A stretch of DNA of 64,000 bases from an uncultured Flavobacteriaceae bacterium (GTDB lineage: Bacteria; Bacteroidota; Bacteroidia; Flavobacteriales; Flavobacteriaceae). Each line of letters begins with the position of its first letter. The stretch's first letter is position 1. Where the stretch lies: contig CALSLW010000002.1 of assembly GCA_943787295.1 (NCBI GenBank), positions 524,189 through 588,188 on the forward strand, in the 5' to 3' direction. A model generated the notes under the pieces. That model worked only from the letters and a program-made list of their open reading frames with translations, was not told the DNA's origin and did no database searches. Positions 46,609 to 55,037 of this stretch are shown here, one piece after another. A program made the translations under genes and the position numbers.

Positions 46609-46630
46609 TTAATTGTTTAAACACAATTAA
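46609..46630. repeat. Inverted repeat over the DUF3078 stop codon
   Basis: TTAATTGT-6-ACAATTAA, perfect 8-bp arms spanning the stop of the DUF3078 gene. A hairpin would form in the RNA; there is no T run, so termination is doubtful. Confidence 0.4.
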
Positions 46631-47592
46631 AATGGCAAGGAAACGGCTAAACCAAAAACTTGTCGAAATTGAAGATCTGCCAATGCATTGTCATCATACA
46701 AAAATTGCACTTCAAGCATAGCGCTTAAATACTCATTGACTTTCATGTTAAGTGTACTGGTAAAATCAAGGTCAATATTTTTAAATTCTTCAAGATAGTT
46801 TGCAACTAAACTCAAATTATTTGAAAGCACTACATTCTTTGCGATTGTTCTTTTGCTTTGCAAGGCAAAGGAAGCCCCTGCCTCCCAGCGGGTAGTTTTA
46901 TCTGCTGCTACCCCAAAAAAAGTTTCCCCAGCCGCAAGGTTGCGGGTAAACATTTGATCGACTACGATTAAACGGGCATTTAAAGGGTTGAATTGTAGTG
47001 CAATGAGATCATCTTTTTTAAATGCGATCCCCACCCCTAAACGCATATAAGCTGGAGAGAAAAAGCCTGATGTTTTAACCCGTTCAATATCTCCCTCTTG
47101 TTCGATAAAGTTATTCCCGGGAGCATTTTGCGTTTTAAGATTGAAGGAAGAAGAAAAGTTTATGTCTCGTTCACTTTTGCGAAGCAAAATAGTGTTGATT
47201 TCTAATTGGTCTTCTGTCTTGTTAAAATAATCATCGCCCATATTTTTAGCATAGCCTAAAGCAGCATCTAGGGTCGTCGTCCAATTCCATTTTTCATTTT
47301 GATACGCAAGATCATAATCAAAATTGAGGGTTCCACTAAAACTATTCACCCCTCCTGCGAGCCAGTTGTCAAAACTAGATTGATTGATCAAGACACCTAG
47401 TTTTCGTTCTTGCTTCCAACTGGGCAGACTATCTGGTTCTGCCTCTTGGGCAAAAAGCATGCTGTTTACAAAAAGTCCTAAAATCAATAAGAGGAGAACC
47501 TTCTTATTTAATTTTAAAACTTTGCGCTGTAGTACGTCCGGCTTGTTTAACGCTAAGGGTGTAGGTTCCTTTAGGTAAATAGTATTGTCCAT
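46627..47592 (-). CDS. DUF3078 outer-membrane protein
   Basis: Outer-membrane barrel-type protein common in Bacteroidetes: WKQERKLGVLINQSSFDNWLAGG is the DUF3078 entry motif, followed by strands such as NEKWNWTTTLDAALGYAK and the C-terminal FGLAVSLPF. The hydrophobic signal KKVLLLLILGLFVNSMLFAQ begins near 47500, but no ATG, GTG or TTG precedes it there. The only ATG in frame is at 47592, inside the upstream BNR-repeat gene, giving an 89-base overlap. The true start may be non-standard or lost to an indel. Function unknown. Confidence 0.78.
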   Translation of the reverse strand: MDNTIYLKEPTPLALNKPDVLQRKVLKLNKKVLLLLILGLFVNSMLFAQEAEPDSLPSWKQERKLGVLINQSSFDNWLAGGVNSFSGTLNFDYDLAYQNEKWNWTTTLDAALGYAKNMGDDYFNKTEDQLEINTILLRKSERDINFSSSFNLKTQNAPGNNFIEQEGDIERVKTSGFFSPAYMRLGVGIAFKKDDLIALQFNPLNARLIVVDQMFTRNLAAGETFFGVAADKTTRWEAGASFALQSKRTIAKNVVLSNNLSLVANYLEEFKNIDLDFTSTLNMKVNEYLSAMLEVQFLYDDNALADLQFRQVFGLAVSLPF

Positions 47593-50335
47593 TTTTTGCA
47601 GATTTTAGGGGGTTCTTTTTGTTTTTTCTTTGGTAGTTGTTCAATTGATCTTCAGCTAAAGTTAGATCGTAATCAATATAATTGTAGCCTTTGTCTATTG
47701 ATTGTTCACTTGAATAAACAAGGGTTTTTTTCTCATCATAAATAGACCATGTAATGCTGCCAGCATTGCTTGAAAACACTTTTAACTCTAGTAAAGGAAT
47801 ATAAGCTTTTCGCCAGCTTGAATAGCTACTTCCCCATCTATCCGAATGACGAATATCCTCGATTGGTAAAAGCTTAAAGTCTTTGACCTCTTCTTGTAAA
47901 GGACTGATATCTGCCTTGTAAATGGAACGACCATGGGTACCTACTAATAAATGATTCTCTTCTGATTGAACCACTAGATCGTGTACCGCTGCAGTGGTAA
48001 GTCCTGCTACAAAGGGCATCCAATTTTCTCCTTGATCAAAAGAAACAAATACCCCCATATCGTTTCCTAAATAAAGGATATTTTCCTTTTTAGGATCTTC
48101 GCGAATTACATTAACTGGAGAAAGAGGTAAGTTGCCCGCGATGGTTTTCCATTGTTTTCCACCATCTTCACTCACATAAACATAAGGACTAAAATCATCC
48201 CAGCGATACCCGTTTAAGGTAACATAAACACGGTCTTTTTGGTGTTGCGAAGCAACAACTCTACTTACCCATAAATCTTGTGGGAAGCTATCAGAAATTC
48301 GTTCCCAACTCCCACCACCATTGATGGTTTTGTTAACATAACCATCGTCACTACCCGTGTAGAGATACCCAAACTGAAAGGGAGATTCTGAAAGGGTTGT
48401 TAAAGTTCCATAGGCAACATTTCCTTTGCGGCCTCCTTTAGTCAAATCACTTGAAATGGTTTCCCAATCGTTGCCTTGATTTAAAGATCTGTGGAGTTTA
48501 TTCCCACCAAAATAGAGTATGTCTTGATTGTGGCTAGACAGTAATATCGGGGTTTGCCAATTGAATCGATAAGGCGTTTCTCCCAGGGTATGCTTTGGCT
48601 GAATAGCCTCCCGCTTTTTATTAGCTAAATCTAAACGATAGTAGTTGCCAAATTGAAAACCGGTATAAACGATCCCACTGTTGCGGTTGTCAATTTGAAT
48701 TTTCATCCCGTCTCCACCCATGATCGAGGTCCAAGGATTGTGTCCAGTAGCGTGCCAACGCTCGTCGTCTATCGCGTTATGAGTGCCTTTCCACACCCCA
48801 TTGTCTTGTAGACCGCCATAGACATTATAAGGCTTTTCGTTATCGACATTAATAGCATAAAATTGCCCTACAGCAGTCGAATTATTTTTCATCCAGTGAT
48901 CGCCATCGTCATAGGTAATGTTAACTCCGCCGTCGTTCCCATTGATCAAGTGCCCTGCTTTCTCTGGATTAATCCACAAGGCGTGATGGTCAGCATGAAC
49001 ATTTGCTTTACCAATAGACGCAAAGGTTTTACCGCCATCATTTGAGGTTAATAAGGGTACGCCATAGATGTATATTTTATCTTCTTGTTCTGGATGGACA
49101 TGTACATGTCCAAAGTAATAGCCGTAACTATAGTATAAATCATCGATATAACCTTCGTGGGTTTTTTCCCAACTGGTACCGCCGTCTGTGCTTTTATAAA
49201 CCTCTGCACCTACAACTGGGGTGTCGAACAACTGACTATTAGCGTCTTCTAAATAGGTGGCTAAATCCTTAGGGACCACGGCACCACTGCGCACGCTGCT
49301 TTTCAAGTTGGCAGCTCGGTATTTTTCTTGGAAATTATTTTCTTTTAAGAAGGCATTTAATTTTTTGTCCTCAAGGGCAAGAAAAACTTCTTTGCTCATG
49401 CTTTTAAAGTCGTCCTTCGTTAAAGTATTGCTTTTTTCTTTGTCTGTTTTTGGACGTCTAAACTGAGAATCATGAATCGCATAAAGGGTGTTTTCATCAA
49501 AGACGGCGAGTCCTATACGCCCCACTCCTTCTCCGCCTGGAAAACCTGTTTCGACGCCGCTAACCAGCTTCCATGTCATTCCAGCATCGGTACTTTTATA
49601 AATCCCTGAATTTTCTCCATTCCCTACAAAATCCGAGGCTTTACGGTCTTTTTCCCATACTGCAGCATATTGAATAGCAAAGTTATTTGGTGCAGTTGCC
49701 ATGTCAATCACTCCGGTTTCGTTATTGATGTATAAAGTGTGTTCCCAGGTTTTACCCCCATCTTTAGTGATGTAAACTCCGCGTTCTTCATTAGGGGAAT
49801 ACAAATGACCTGTTACTCCTACAACAACATGATTAGGATCTTCTGGATGAATTAATATTTTTCCAATATGATGACTGTCCTCTAGTCCAGCAAGGGTCCA
49901 TGTGTCGCCATTATCCGTTGACTTCATCATGCCAATCCCCGCATAAGAAGAGCGAGAAGCATTGTTTTCACCTGTTCCTACCCAAAGTGTCCTAGTAGGC
50001 CAATGGACGGCGATTTCCCCAATGTTTTGTGTGGGAGCATTTTCAGAAATAGGCGTAAAACTGATCCCATTTGATTTGGTATGCCATACACCTCCAGAGG
50101 CATAGGCCACATAAAATTCTGATGGATCATTAGGGTTAACCGCGAGGGCAACCACTCGACCGCTCATTACTTTAGGGCCAATGTTTTTAAAAGGAACATT
50201 TTTCACTTCAGAGTTTTGTTGAAGACTTTTAAAATAATCCAAAGAAGAAGAAAGGGCCTGCGCATCTGTGGCAGAGGTTTGTGCTAAAACTACACTACCA
50301 AAGGCCAATAAAAAAGAGTGTAAAATTGCTTTCAT
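47504..50335 (-). CDS. Secreted VPS10/sortilin-like BNR-repeat (YVTN beta-propeller) protein
   Basis: 943 residues from the ATG at 50335, which starts the signal peptide MKAILHSFLLAFGSVVLAQ. Repeated Asp-box motifs STDNGDTWTLAG, TKDGGKTWEHT, STDAGMTWKLV, STDGGTSWEKT, SEDGGKQWKTI and SFDQGENWMPF show a multi-bladed propeller. This is the large glycosyl-hydrolase/sortilin-like family abundant in marine Bacteroidetes; these proteins are secreted or surface-bound and no activity is proven. The C-terminal part (about 880-943) resembles a type IX secretion-type sorting region only loosely (GTYTLSVKQAG). Confidence 0.86.
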   Translation of the reverse strand: MKAILHSFLLAFGSVVLAQTSATDAQALSSSLDYFKSLQQNSEVKNVPFKNIGPKVMSGRVVALAVNPNDPSEFYVAYASGGVWHTKSNGISFTPISENAPTQNIGEIAVHWPTRTLWVGTGENNASRSSYAGIGMMKSTDNGDTWTLAGLEDSHHIGKILIHPEDPNHVVVGVTGHLYSPNEERGVYITKDGGKTWEHTLYINNETGVIDMATAPNNFAIQYAAVWEKDRKASDFVGNGENSGIYKSTDAGMTWKLVSGVETGFPGGEGVGRIGLAVFDENTLYAIHDSQFRRPKTDKEKSNTLTKDDFKSMSKEVFLALEDKKLNAFLKENNFQEKYRAANLKSSVRSGAVVPKDLATYLEDANSQLFDTPVVGAEVYKSTDGGTSWEKTHEGYIDDLYYSYGYYFGHVHVHPEQEDKIYIYGVPLLTSNDGGKTFASIGKANVHADHHALWINPEKAGHLINGNDGGVNITYDDGDHWMKNNSTAVGQFYAINVDNEKPYNVYGGLQDNGVWKGTHNAIDDERWHATGHNPWTSIMGGDGMKIQIDNRNSGIVYTGFQFGNYYRLDLANKKREAIQPKHTLGETPYRFNWQTPILLSSHNQDILYFGGNKLHRSLNQGNDWETISSDLTKGGRKGNVAYGTLTTLSESPFQFGYLYTGSDDGYVNKTINGGGSWERISDSFPQDLWVSRVVASQHQKDRVYVTLNGYRWDDFSPYVYVSEDGGKQWKTIAGNLPLSPVNVIREDPKKENILYLGNDMGVFVSFDQGENWMPFVAGLTTAAVHDLVVQSEENHLLVGTHGRSIYKADISPLQEEVKDFKLLPIEDIRHSDRWGSSYSSWRKAYIPLLELKVFSSNAGSITWSIYDEKKTLVYSSEQSIDKGYNYIDYDLTLAEDQLNNYQRKNKKNPLKSAKNGQYYLPKGTYTLSVKQAGRTTAQSFKIK

Positions 50336-50433
50336 GAAGTCGAATTTAGATTGAAAATACAATTTTTTCTAGGTTTACAATTATCCAAGAAATGAAATGG
50401 GGGTTTTTTCCTATTTTTAACCAAAACGAATTC

Positions 50434-51726
50434 ATGCGCTATCAACCACTACCAGCAACTTTTTATCGACAAACAAGGGCTAACTTTATGGCCCAAATGG
50501 AAGGCAACAGCCTTGCGGTTTTTAATTCAAATGATGTCTATCCTATTAGTGCAGATTCGACCCTTCCTTTTGCGCAGCATCGCGATATTTTTTACCTCAG
50601 CGGAGTAGATCAAGAAGAAAGTATCTTAGTCCTTTTTCCCAATGCTTTAGAGGAAAAACAGCGCGAAATTCTTTTTGTTCGTGAGACGAATGCTCATATT
50701 GCTGTTTGGGAGGGAGCCAAACTCACCAAAGAGCAAGCGACAAAATTAACGGGGATTGAAACTGTTCATTGGCTCTTTGATTTTGAGCACATCTTTCAAG
50801 AATTATCTACCCAGTGTGACACCTTTTATTTCAATACAAATGAACATTATCGACAGTCTGTAGAAACCCAAACCAGAGAGGATCGTTTTATCGCACAATG
50901 TAAGGCGAATTATCCTGCCCATGCTGTGGCTAAAAGCAATCCTATTTTACAGCAATTGCGCTCTGTCAAAGCGCCAGAGGAAATTGCGCAAATTCAAACC
51001 GCCTGTGATATTACTGAAAAAGGTTTTCGTCGTTTGCTCCATTTTGTTCAACCTGGAGTATGGGAATATGAAATTGAAGCAGAATTAGCCCACGAATTCT
51101 TACGTCATCGTTCAAAAGGTTTTGCCTATACCCCTATTATCGCCAGTGGGAACAATGCAAATGTCTTGCATTATACCGAAAACAACTGCCAGTGTAAAGC
51201 AGGAGATTTACTCTTAATGGATGTCGCCGCAGAATATGGAAACTATTCCAGCGACCTTACCCGCACCATTCCTGTTTCTGGAAAATTTACCGCCCGTCAA
51301 AAAGCGGTTTATGAAGCCGTTTTAAGGGTAAAGAAAGAAGCAACAAAAATGTTAGTTCCAGGAACCTTGTGGAAAGAATACCACCTTGAGGTGGGGAAAA
51401 TCATGAGCAGTGAATTACTCGGATTAGGCTTACTCGATCAATATGATATTGATAAGCAAAACCCAGATATGCCCGCGTATAAACGCTATTTTATGCATGG
51501 TACATCGCATCATATGGGGCTAGACACTCATGATTATGGTTTATTGCACTTGCCCATGGAAGCAAATATGGTCTTTACCGTTGAACCGGGAATTTATATT
51601 CCAGAAGAAGGCTTTGGGATTCGTTTAGAAGACGATGTGGTCACACAAGAAAATGGAGCCCCCCTCAATTTAATGAGCAATATTCCTATCGAAGTTGACG
51701 AGATTGAAAGTTTGATGAATGCTTAG
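50434..51726 (+). CDS. Xaa-Pro aminopeptidase (aminopeptidase P family, M24)
   Basis: 430 residues from the ATG at 50434 (MRYQPLPATFYRQTRANF); the frame is open to 50392. N-terminal creatinase-like domain up to about 180, then the pita-bread catalytic domain. Metal ligands: Asp pair in LLMDVAAEYGNYSSDLTRT, His in FMHGTSHHMGLDTHD, Glu in FTVEPGIYIP and Glu in GIRLEDDV. Cleaves N-terminal residues before proline, using two Mn ions. Its stop overlaps the stop of the convergent Feo-associated gene by 3 bases. Confidence 0.93.
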   Translation: MRYQPLPATFYRQTRANFMAQMEGNSLAVFNSNDVYPISADSTLPFAQHRDIFYLSGVDQEESILVLFPNALEEKQREILFVRETNAHIAVWEGAKLTKEQATKLTGIETVHWLFDFEHIFQELSTQCDTFYFNTNEHYRQSVETQTREDRFIAQCKANYPAHAVAKSNPILQQLRSVKAPEEIAQIQTACDITEKGFRRLLHFVQPGVWEYEIEAELAHEFLRHRSKGFAYTPIIASGNNANVLHYTENNCQCKAGDLLLMDVAAEYGNYSSDLTRTIPVSGKFTARQKAVYEAVLRVKKEATKMLVPGTLWKEYHLEVGKIMSSELLGLGLLDQYDIDKQNPDMPAYKRYFMHGTSHHMGLDTHDYGLLHLPMEANMVFTVEPGIYIPEEGFGIRLEDDVVTQENGAPLNLMSNIPIEVDEIESLMNA

Positions 51727-51842
51727 CTGCAGCCACAATCTGGACCACAGTTTTCGTCTTTTGCCTTAAAAAACTTTAGATACAACACTCGTACTGCAAA
51801 GACAGCGGCGACAGCGACCAGTAAAATTTGTAGGGCTTCCAT
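51723..51842 (-). CDS. FeoB-associated Cys-rich membrane protein
   Basis: 39 residues: one membrane helix (LQILLVAVAAVFAVRVLYLK), a basic stretch, then a cysteine tail NCGPDCGCS. This layout is the FeoB-associated Cys-rich peptide found next to feoB in many Bacteroidetes and Firmicutes, a counterpart of FeoC. The ATG overlaps the feoB stop by one base (TAATG), so it is coupled to FeoB. Suggested role is metal handling or assembly at the FeoB pore, not proven. Confidence 0.85.
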   Translation of the reverse strand: MEALQILLVAVAAVFAVRVLYLKFFKAKDENCGPDCGCS

Positions 51843-53938
51843 TAGGATAAGATTTGATAAACGGCTAAAGCCGAAAGATAGGCAATCAAGGTCATACTAA
51901 ACAACTGTATAATGGGCCATTTCCAGCCATTGGTTTCTTTCTTAACAATAGCTAAGGTACTCATGCACTGCAAGGCAAAAGCATAAAACAACATCAATGA
52001 AACTCCAGTGGGAAGGTCAAATAAAGGTTTTCCATTTGCTTTAGTTTCTGAAGCCATTCTGTTTTTAATGGTTTCTTCGCTGTCGTTCCCTACACTGTAG
52101 ATGGTTGCAAGCGTACCCACAAAAACCTCTCTTGCAGCGAAAGAACTAATCAAAGCAATCCCTATTTTCCAATCAAAACCTAGGGGAGCAATCGCCGGTT
52201 CGATGCTTTTCCCTAAAATCCCAATAAAAGAGTGTTCTAGTTTATAAGACGCTATAGCAGTGTTTAGTTCTTCTTCGGTGAAATCCTTTCCGATGGAATT
52301 TTCTGTAACAATTTCTTTGGCATTTTTGAACTCTTTCCCAGGGCCAAAAGAAGCCATAACCCACAATAAAATAGAAATGGCCAAAATGATTTTCCCGGCT
52401 TCTACTACAAAGGATTTGGTCTTTTCAAAAACCGTAAGCCCCACATTTTTTAATAAAGGAAGTTTATAGTTAGGCATCTCAATCACAAAATAGGTTTTGG
52501 ATTGAATCTTTAACACCTTATTTAAAATAGCGGCAGATAATAGGGCCATAACAAAGCCTAGTAAATAAAGTCCCATAAGGGTCAAGCCTTGATATCCCAT
52601 TCCTAGAAAGGTTCCTTCTGGAATCACCAGCGAAATCAAAATAAGGTAAACGGGTAAGCGGGCAGAACAGGTGGTAAAGGGAGTCACTAAAATGGTGATT
52701 AAGCGCTCTTTCCAGTTTTCGATATTACGGGTTGCCATAACCGCTGGAATGGCACAAGCTGTTCCAGAAATTAATGGGATCACACTTTTTCCGCTTAAAC
52801 CATATTTGCGTAAACCGCGGTCCATTAGAAAAACTACCCTGCTCATATAACCCGTCTCTTCTAGTACTGCTATAAAGAGAAACAGAAAAGCAATTTGTGG
52901 GATAAAAATCACGATCCCACCTAAACCAGCGATGATGCCTTCGGCCAAAAGATTTGTGAATAAACCTGGCGGGAGGTTTTTCTTCGTTGCTTCGCTTAAT
53001 TGACTAAAGCTTTCATCGATAAAATCCATGGGAATGCTACTCCAGTCAAAAATGACTTGGAAGATGGTCAACAAAATCATAAAGAAAATAATGTATCCCC
53101 AAAAACGATGAATCAAGACACGGTCTAAACGCGAACGAAAATCAGTCGCTTTATTAATATCGACCGTATAGGTTTCTTTTAAGGCCTGATTAATGACTTG
53201 ATAACGCTTGATGGTTTCTTTTTGCTGTAATCTTTTAAGGTGAGGTTCAGACTGTGTTCGATAAGCGGTGGCATCTTCTACTTTTTGACGTTCTAATTTG
53301 GCAAAATTGACATCTTGGGTAATCACTAACCACAGTTTGTAAAGCGATTGATCTGGGAAAACCTTTTCAAGGTTTTCAAAATACTCCTTGTCGATGGCAC
53401 GAATATCTGTGTTGGGCTCTTTTGAGAGCGAACGATATTCGAGTAAATGACTTTTAAGGTTTTCTATCCCCGTATTTTCTCGGGTACTTATAAGGGCTAT
53501 TTTTGTTTTTAATTGGGTCTCGAGTTTAGCGATATCGAGCGAAATCCCCTTCCGCTTCATGCGGTCAGACATATTAATTACCAAAAGTGTGGGAATTTCT
53601 AAATCTTTAATTTGAGTAAAAAGTAGCAGATTTCGCTTGAGATTTTCTATATCAGAAACCACTACCGCTACATCTGGAAAGTCTTTATCGTTTTTATTGA
53701 GAAGCAGTTCGACAACCACACTTTCGTCCATAGAAGAGGCATTGAGACTATATGTCCCCGGTAAGTCAATAATATGCGCTTTTGTTGTGCGGTTTAAGCG
53801 ACAAGTCCCTTGCTTTTTTTCGACGGTGATCCCTGGGTAATTCCCCACTTTTTGATTTAAACCTGTTAGTGCATTAAAGACAGAGGTTTTCCCTGTGTTA
53901 GGGTTTCCTATTAGCGCAACATTGAGGTTTGTACTCAT
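51842..53938 (-). CDS. feoB: Ferrous iron transport protein B
   Basis: 698 residues. N-terminal G domain: G1 GNPNTGKTS (11-19), G3 DLPGTYSL, G4 NMSD, G5-like ISTREN; then a helical spacer and about 8-11 membrane segments with Gate motifs (RLPVYLILISLVIP, FALQCMSTLAIVKKE). Imports Fe2+ through the inner membrane with GTP-driven gating. Cys in TCSARLP is the conserved pore cysteine region. Coupled to feoA upstream (ATGA overlap) and to the Cys-rich peptide downstream. Confidence 0.95.
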   Translation of the reverse strand: MSTNLNVALIGNPNTGKTSVFNALTGLNQKVGNYPGITVEKKQGTCRLNRTTKAHIIDLPGTYSLNASSMDESVVVELLLNKNDKDFPDVAVVVSDIENLKRNLLLFTQIKDLEIPTLLVINMSDRMKRKGISLDIAKLETQLKTKIALISTRENTGIENLKSHLLEYRSLSKEPNTDIRAIDKEYFENLEKVFPDQSLYKLWLVITQDVNFAKLERQKVEDATAYRTQSEPHLKRLQQKETIKRYQVINQALKETYTVDINKATDFRSRLDRVLIHRFWGYIIFFMILLTIFQVIFDWSSIPMDFIDESFSQLSEATKKNLPPGLFTNLLAEGIIAGLGGIVIFIPQIAFLFLFIAVLEETGYMSRVVFLMDRGLRKYGLSGKSVIPLISGTACAIPAVMATRNIENWKERLITILVTPFTTCSARLPVYLILISLVIPEGTFLGMGYQGLTLMGLYLLGFVMALLSAAILNKVLKIQSKTYFVIEMPNYKLPLLKNVGLTVFEKTKSFVVEAGKIILAISILLWVMASFGPGKEFKNAKEIVTENSIGKDFTEEELNTAIASYKLEHSFIGILGKSIEPAIAPLGFDWKIGIALISSFAAREVFVGTLATIYSVGNDSEETIKNRMASETKANGKPLFDLPTGVSLMLFYAFALQCMSTLAIVKKETNGWKWPIIQLFSMTLIAYLSALAVYQILS

Positions 53939-54162
53939 TTAATCAAATCTATGGAAATATGTTGTGCCGTTTCTTTACGGATGGCTAAGTGACAACCGTC
54001 AATCACTAGGTACATAGGGTCTTTTAAAGGTGCTAATTGTACTAAGTGCACTTCATTTCCGGGAAGACATCCCATTTCAATCAATTTAAGCGGAAGTAGA
54101 TCAGTGTCGATCTCCACAATTCTCCCCCTTTGATTTTTCTCGATCTGATCTAGTGTAATCAT
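53935..54162 (-). CDS. feoA: Ferrous iron transport protein A (SH3-like)
   Basis: 75 residues with the FeoA SH3-like fold: GRIVEIDTDLLPLKLIEMGCLPGNEVHLV and YLVIDGCHLAIRKETAQHI. It binds or modulates FeoB in the cytoplasm. First gene of feoA-feoB-Cys-rich; stop overlaps the feoB start by 4 bases. A promoter element and a Fur-like palindrome sit directly on its start, so iron control is likely. Confidence 0.93.
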   Translation of the reverse strand: MITLDQIEKNQRGRIVEIDTDLLPLKLIEMGCLPGNEVHLVQLAPLKDPMYLVIDGCHLAIRKETAQHISIDLIK

Positions 54163-54176
54163 TATTTAGAATGATT
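54157..54176. promoter_or_regulatory. Fur-like palindromic operator on the feo operon start
   Basis: AATCATT-6-AATGATT is a perfect 7-bp inverted repeat. Its arms (ATCATT / AATGAT) are the same as those in the Fur box. It lies just downstream of the -7 element and covers the feoA start codon, where repressor binding would block transcription. Which regulator (Fur or DtxR type) binds is not shown by the sequence. Confidence 0.55.
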
Positions 54177-54185
54177 TTAAAGAAA

Positions 54186-54193
54186 CAAAAGTA
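54186..54193 (-). promoter_or_regulatory. Promoter -7 element of the feo operon
   Basis: TACTTTTG on the minus strand (TAnnTTTG), 23 bases before the feoA ATG and 9 bases upstream of the palindrome. Confidence 0.55.
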
Positions 54194-54232
54194 GGTGAAA
54201 ATACGCCCGCTCCCAAAACATTAGAAAACAAT

Positions 54233-54913
54233 TTAATCTTCAAAACCGTATTCTATTTTTAGGGTAGTGATGTCTTCCATCAAGCTTTCCATAGCGGCTT
54301 TATCTGTTCCATCATAATAGCCGCGAATGCGTTTGTCTGGATCAACCAATACAAAGTTTTCGGTATGAATCATATCATGTGGCCCCCCATCGCCATCTTC
54401 TTTCACCACAAAGTATGATTTACGGGCAAGGGTGTAAATTTCTTTTTTATCGCCGGTTAAAAGATTCCACTTAGCATCGTTGACCCCTTTTTCAAGAGCG
54501 TATTTCTTCAATTGAGGGACAGAATCAATTTGAGGGGTGACACTAAAAGACAGTAACTTAACTTTGTTGTCTTCTAAAATTTGTGCTTGTATACTCCCCA
54601 TATTATCTGTCATAATAGGACAAATGGAGGGACAGGTGGTAAAAAAGAAATCAGCGACATAGATATGATCTTCATAATCGCGTTGTGTAATCACTTTTCC
54701 GTTTTGATTCATCAAACGGAAAGGGGCAATTTTATGGTATTTCTTAACGTGTTGTAAAGTGCTATCGACCAATTCAAAACTCACTTCTGAGGGTTGATAG
54801 ATAGGGAGGATTTTTACAGGTACAAGTGCGTTGTAAAACAGTGCTAAGATGACTGCAGAAATGGTCGCAAAAACCACGAAAAACTTTCGGTAACGAGCAA
54901 AATTAATGTTCAT
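54233..54913 (-). CDS. SCO1/SenC family copper chaperone
   Basis: 226 residues. N-terminal membrane anchor (FFVVFATISAVILALFYNAL), then a thioredoxin-like domain with the copper site CPSIC in FFFTTCPSICPIMTDN and the distal His in HDMIHTENFVLVD. Delivers copper for assembly of the CuA centre of cytochrome c oxidase, or acts as a thiol reductase. Independent of the feo operon though adjacent (70 bases). Confidence 0.92.
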   Translation of the reverse strand: MNINFARYRKFFVVFATISAVILALFYNALVPVKILPIYQPSEVSFELVDSTLQHVKKYHKIAPFRLMNQNGKVITQRDYEDHIYVADFFFTTCPSICPIMTDNMGSIQAQILEDNKVKLLSFSVTPQIDSVPQLKKYALEKGVNDAKWNLLTGDKKEIYTLARKSYFVVKEDGDGGPHDMIHTENFVLVDPDKRIRGYYDGTDKAAMESLMEDITTLKIEYGFED

Positions 54914-54924
54914 ATCTATGCCAC

Positions 54925-54932
54925 AAAATTAC
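54925..54932 (-). promoter_or_regulatory. Promoter -7 element of the SCO gene
   Basis: TAATTTTG on the minus strand, 11 bases before the ATG; short leader, so of moderate weight. Confidence 0.4.
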
Positions 54933-55006
54933 ACTCTTTTTAGCCTTTTACCTTGTTAAAAGAAAGATAAATAGGCATGGGGATAGCGAGGGCAAGTTGA
55001 AATGCT

Positions 55007-55014
55007 TATTTTTG
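55007..55014 (+). promoter_or_regulatory. Promoter -7 element of rseP
   Basis: TATTTTTG (TAnnTTTG) 23 bases before the rseP ATG; the -33 region has no good TTG. Confidence 0.4.
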
Positions 55015-55037
55015 GGCTTGTTTAGAAAAAATATTCT

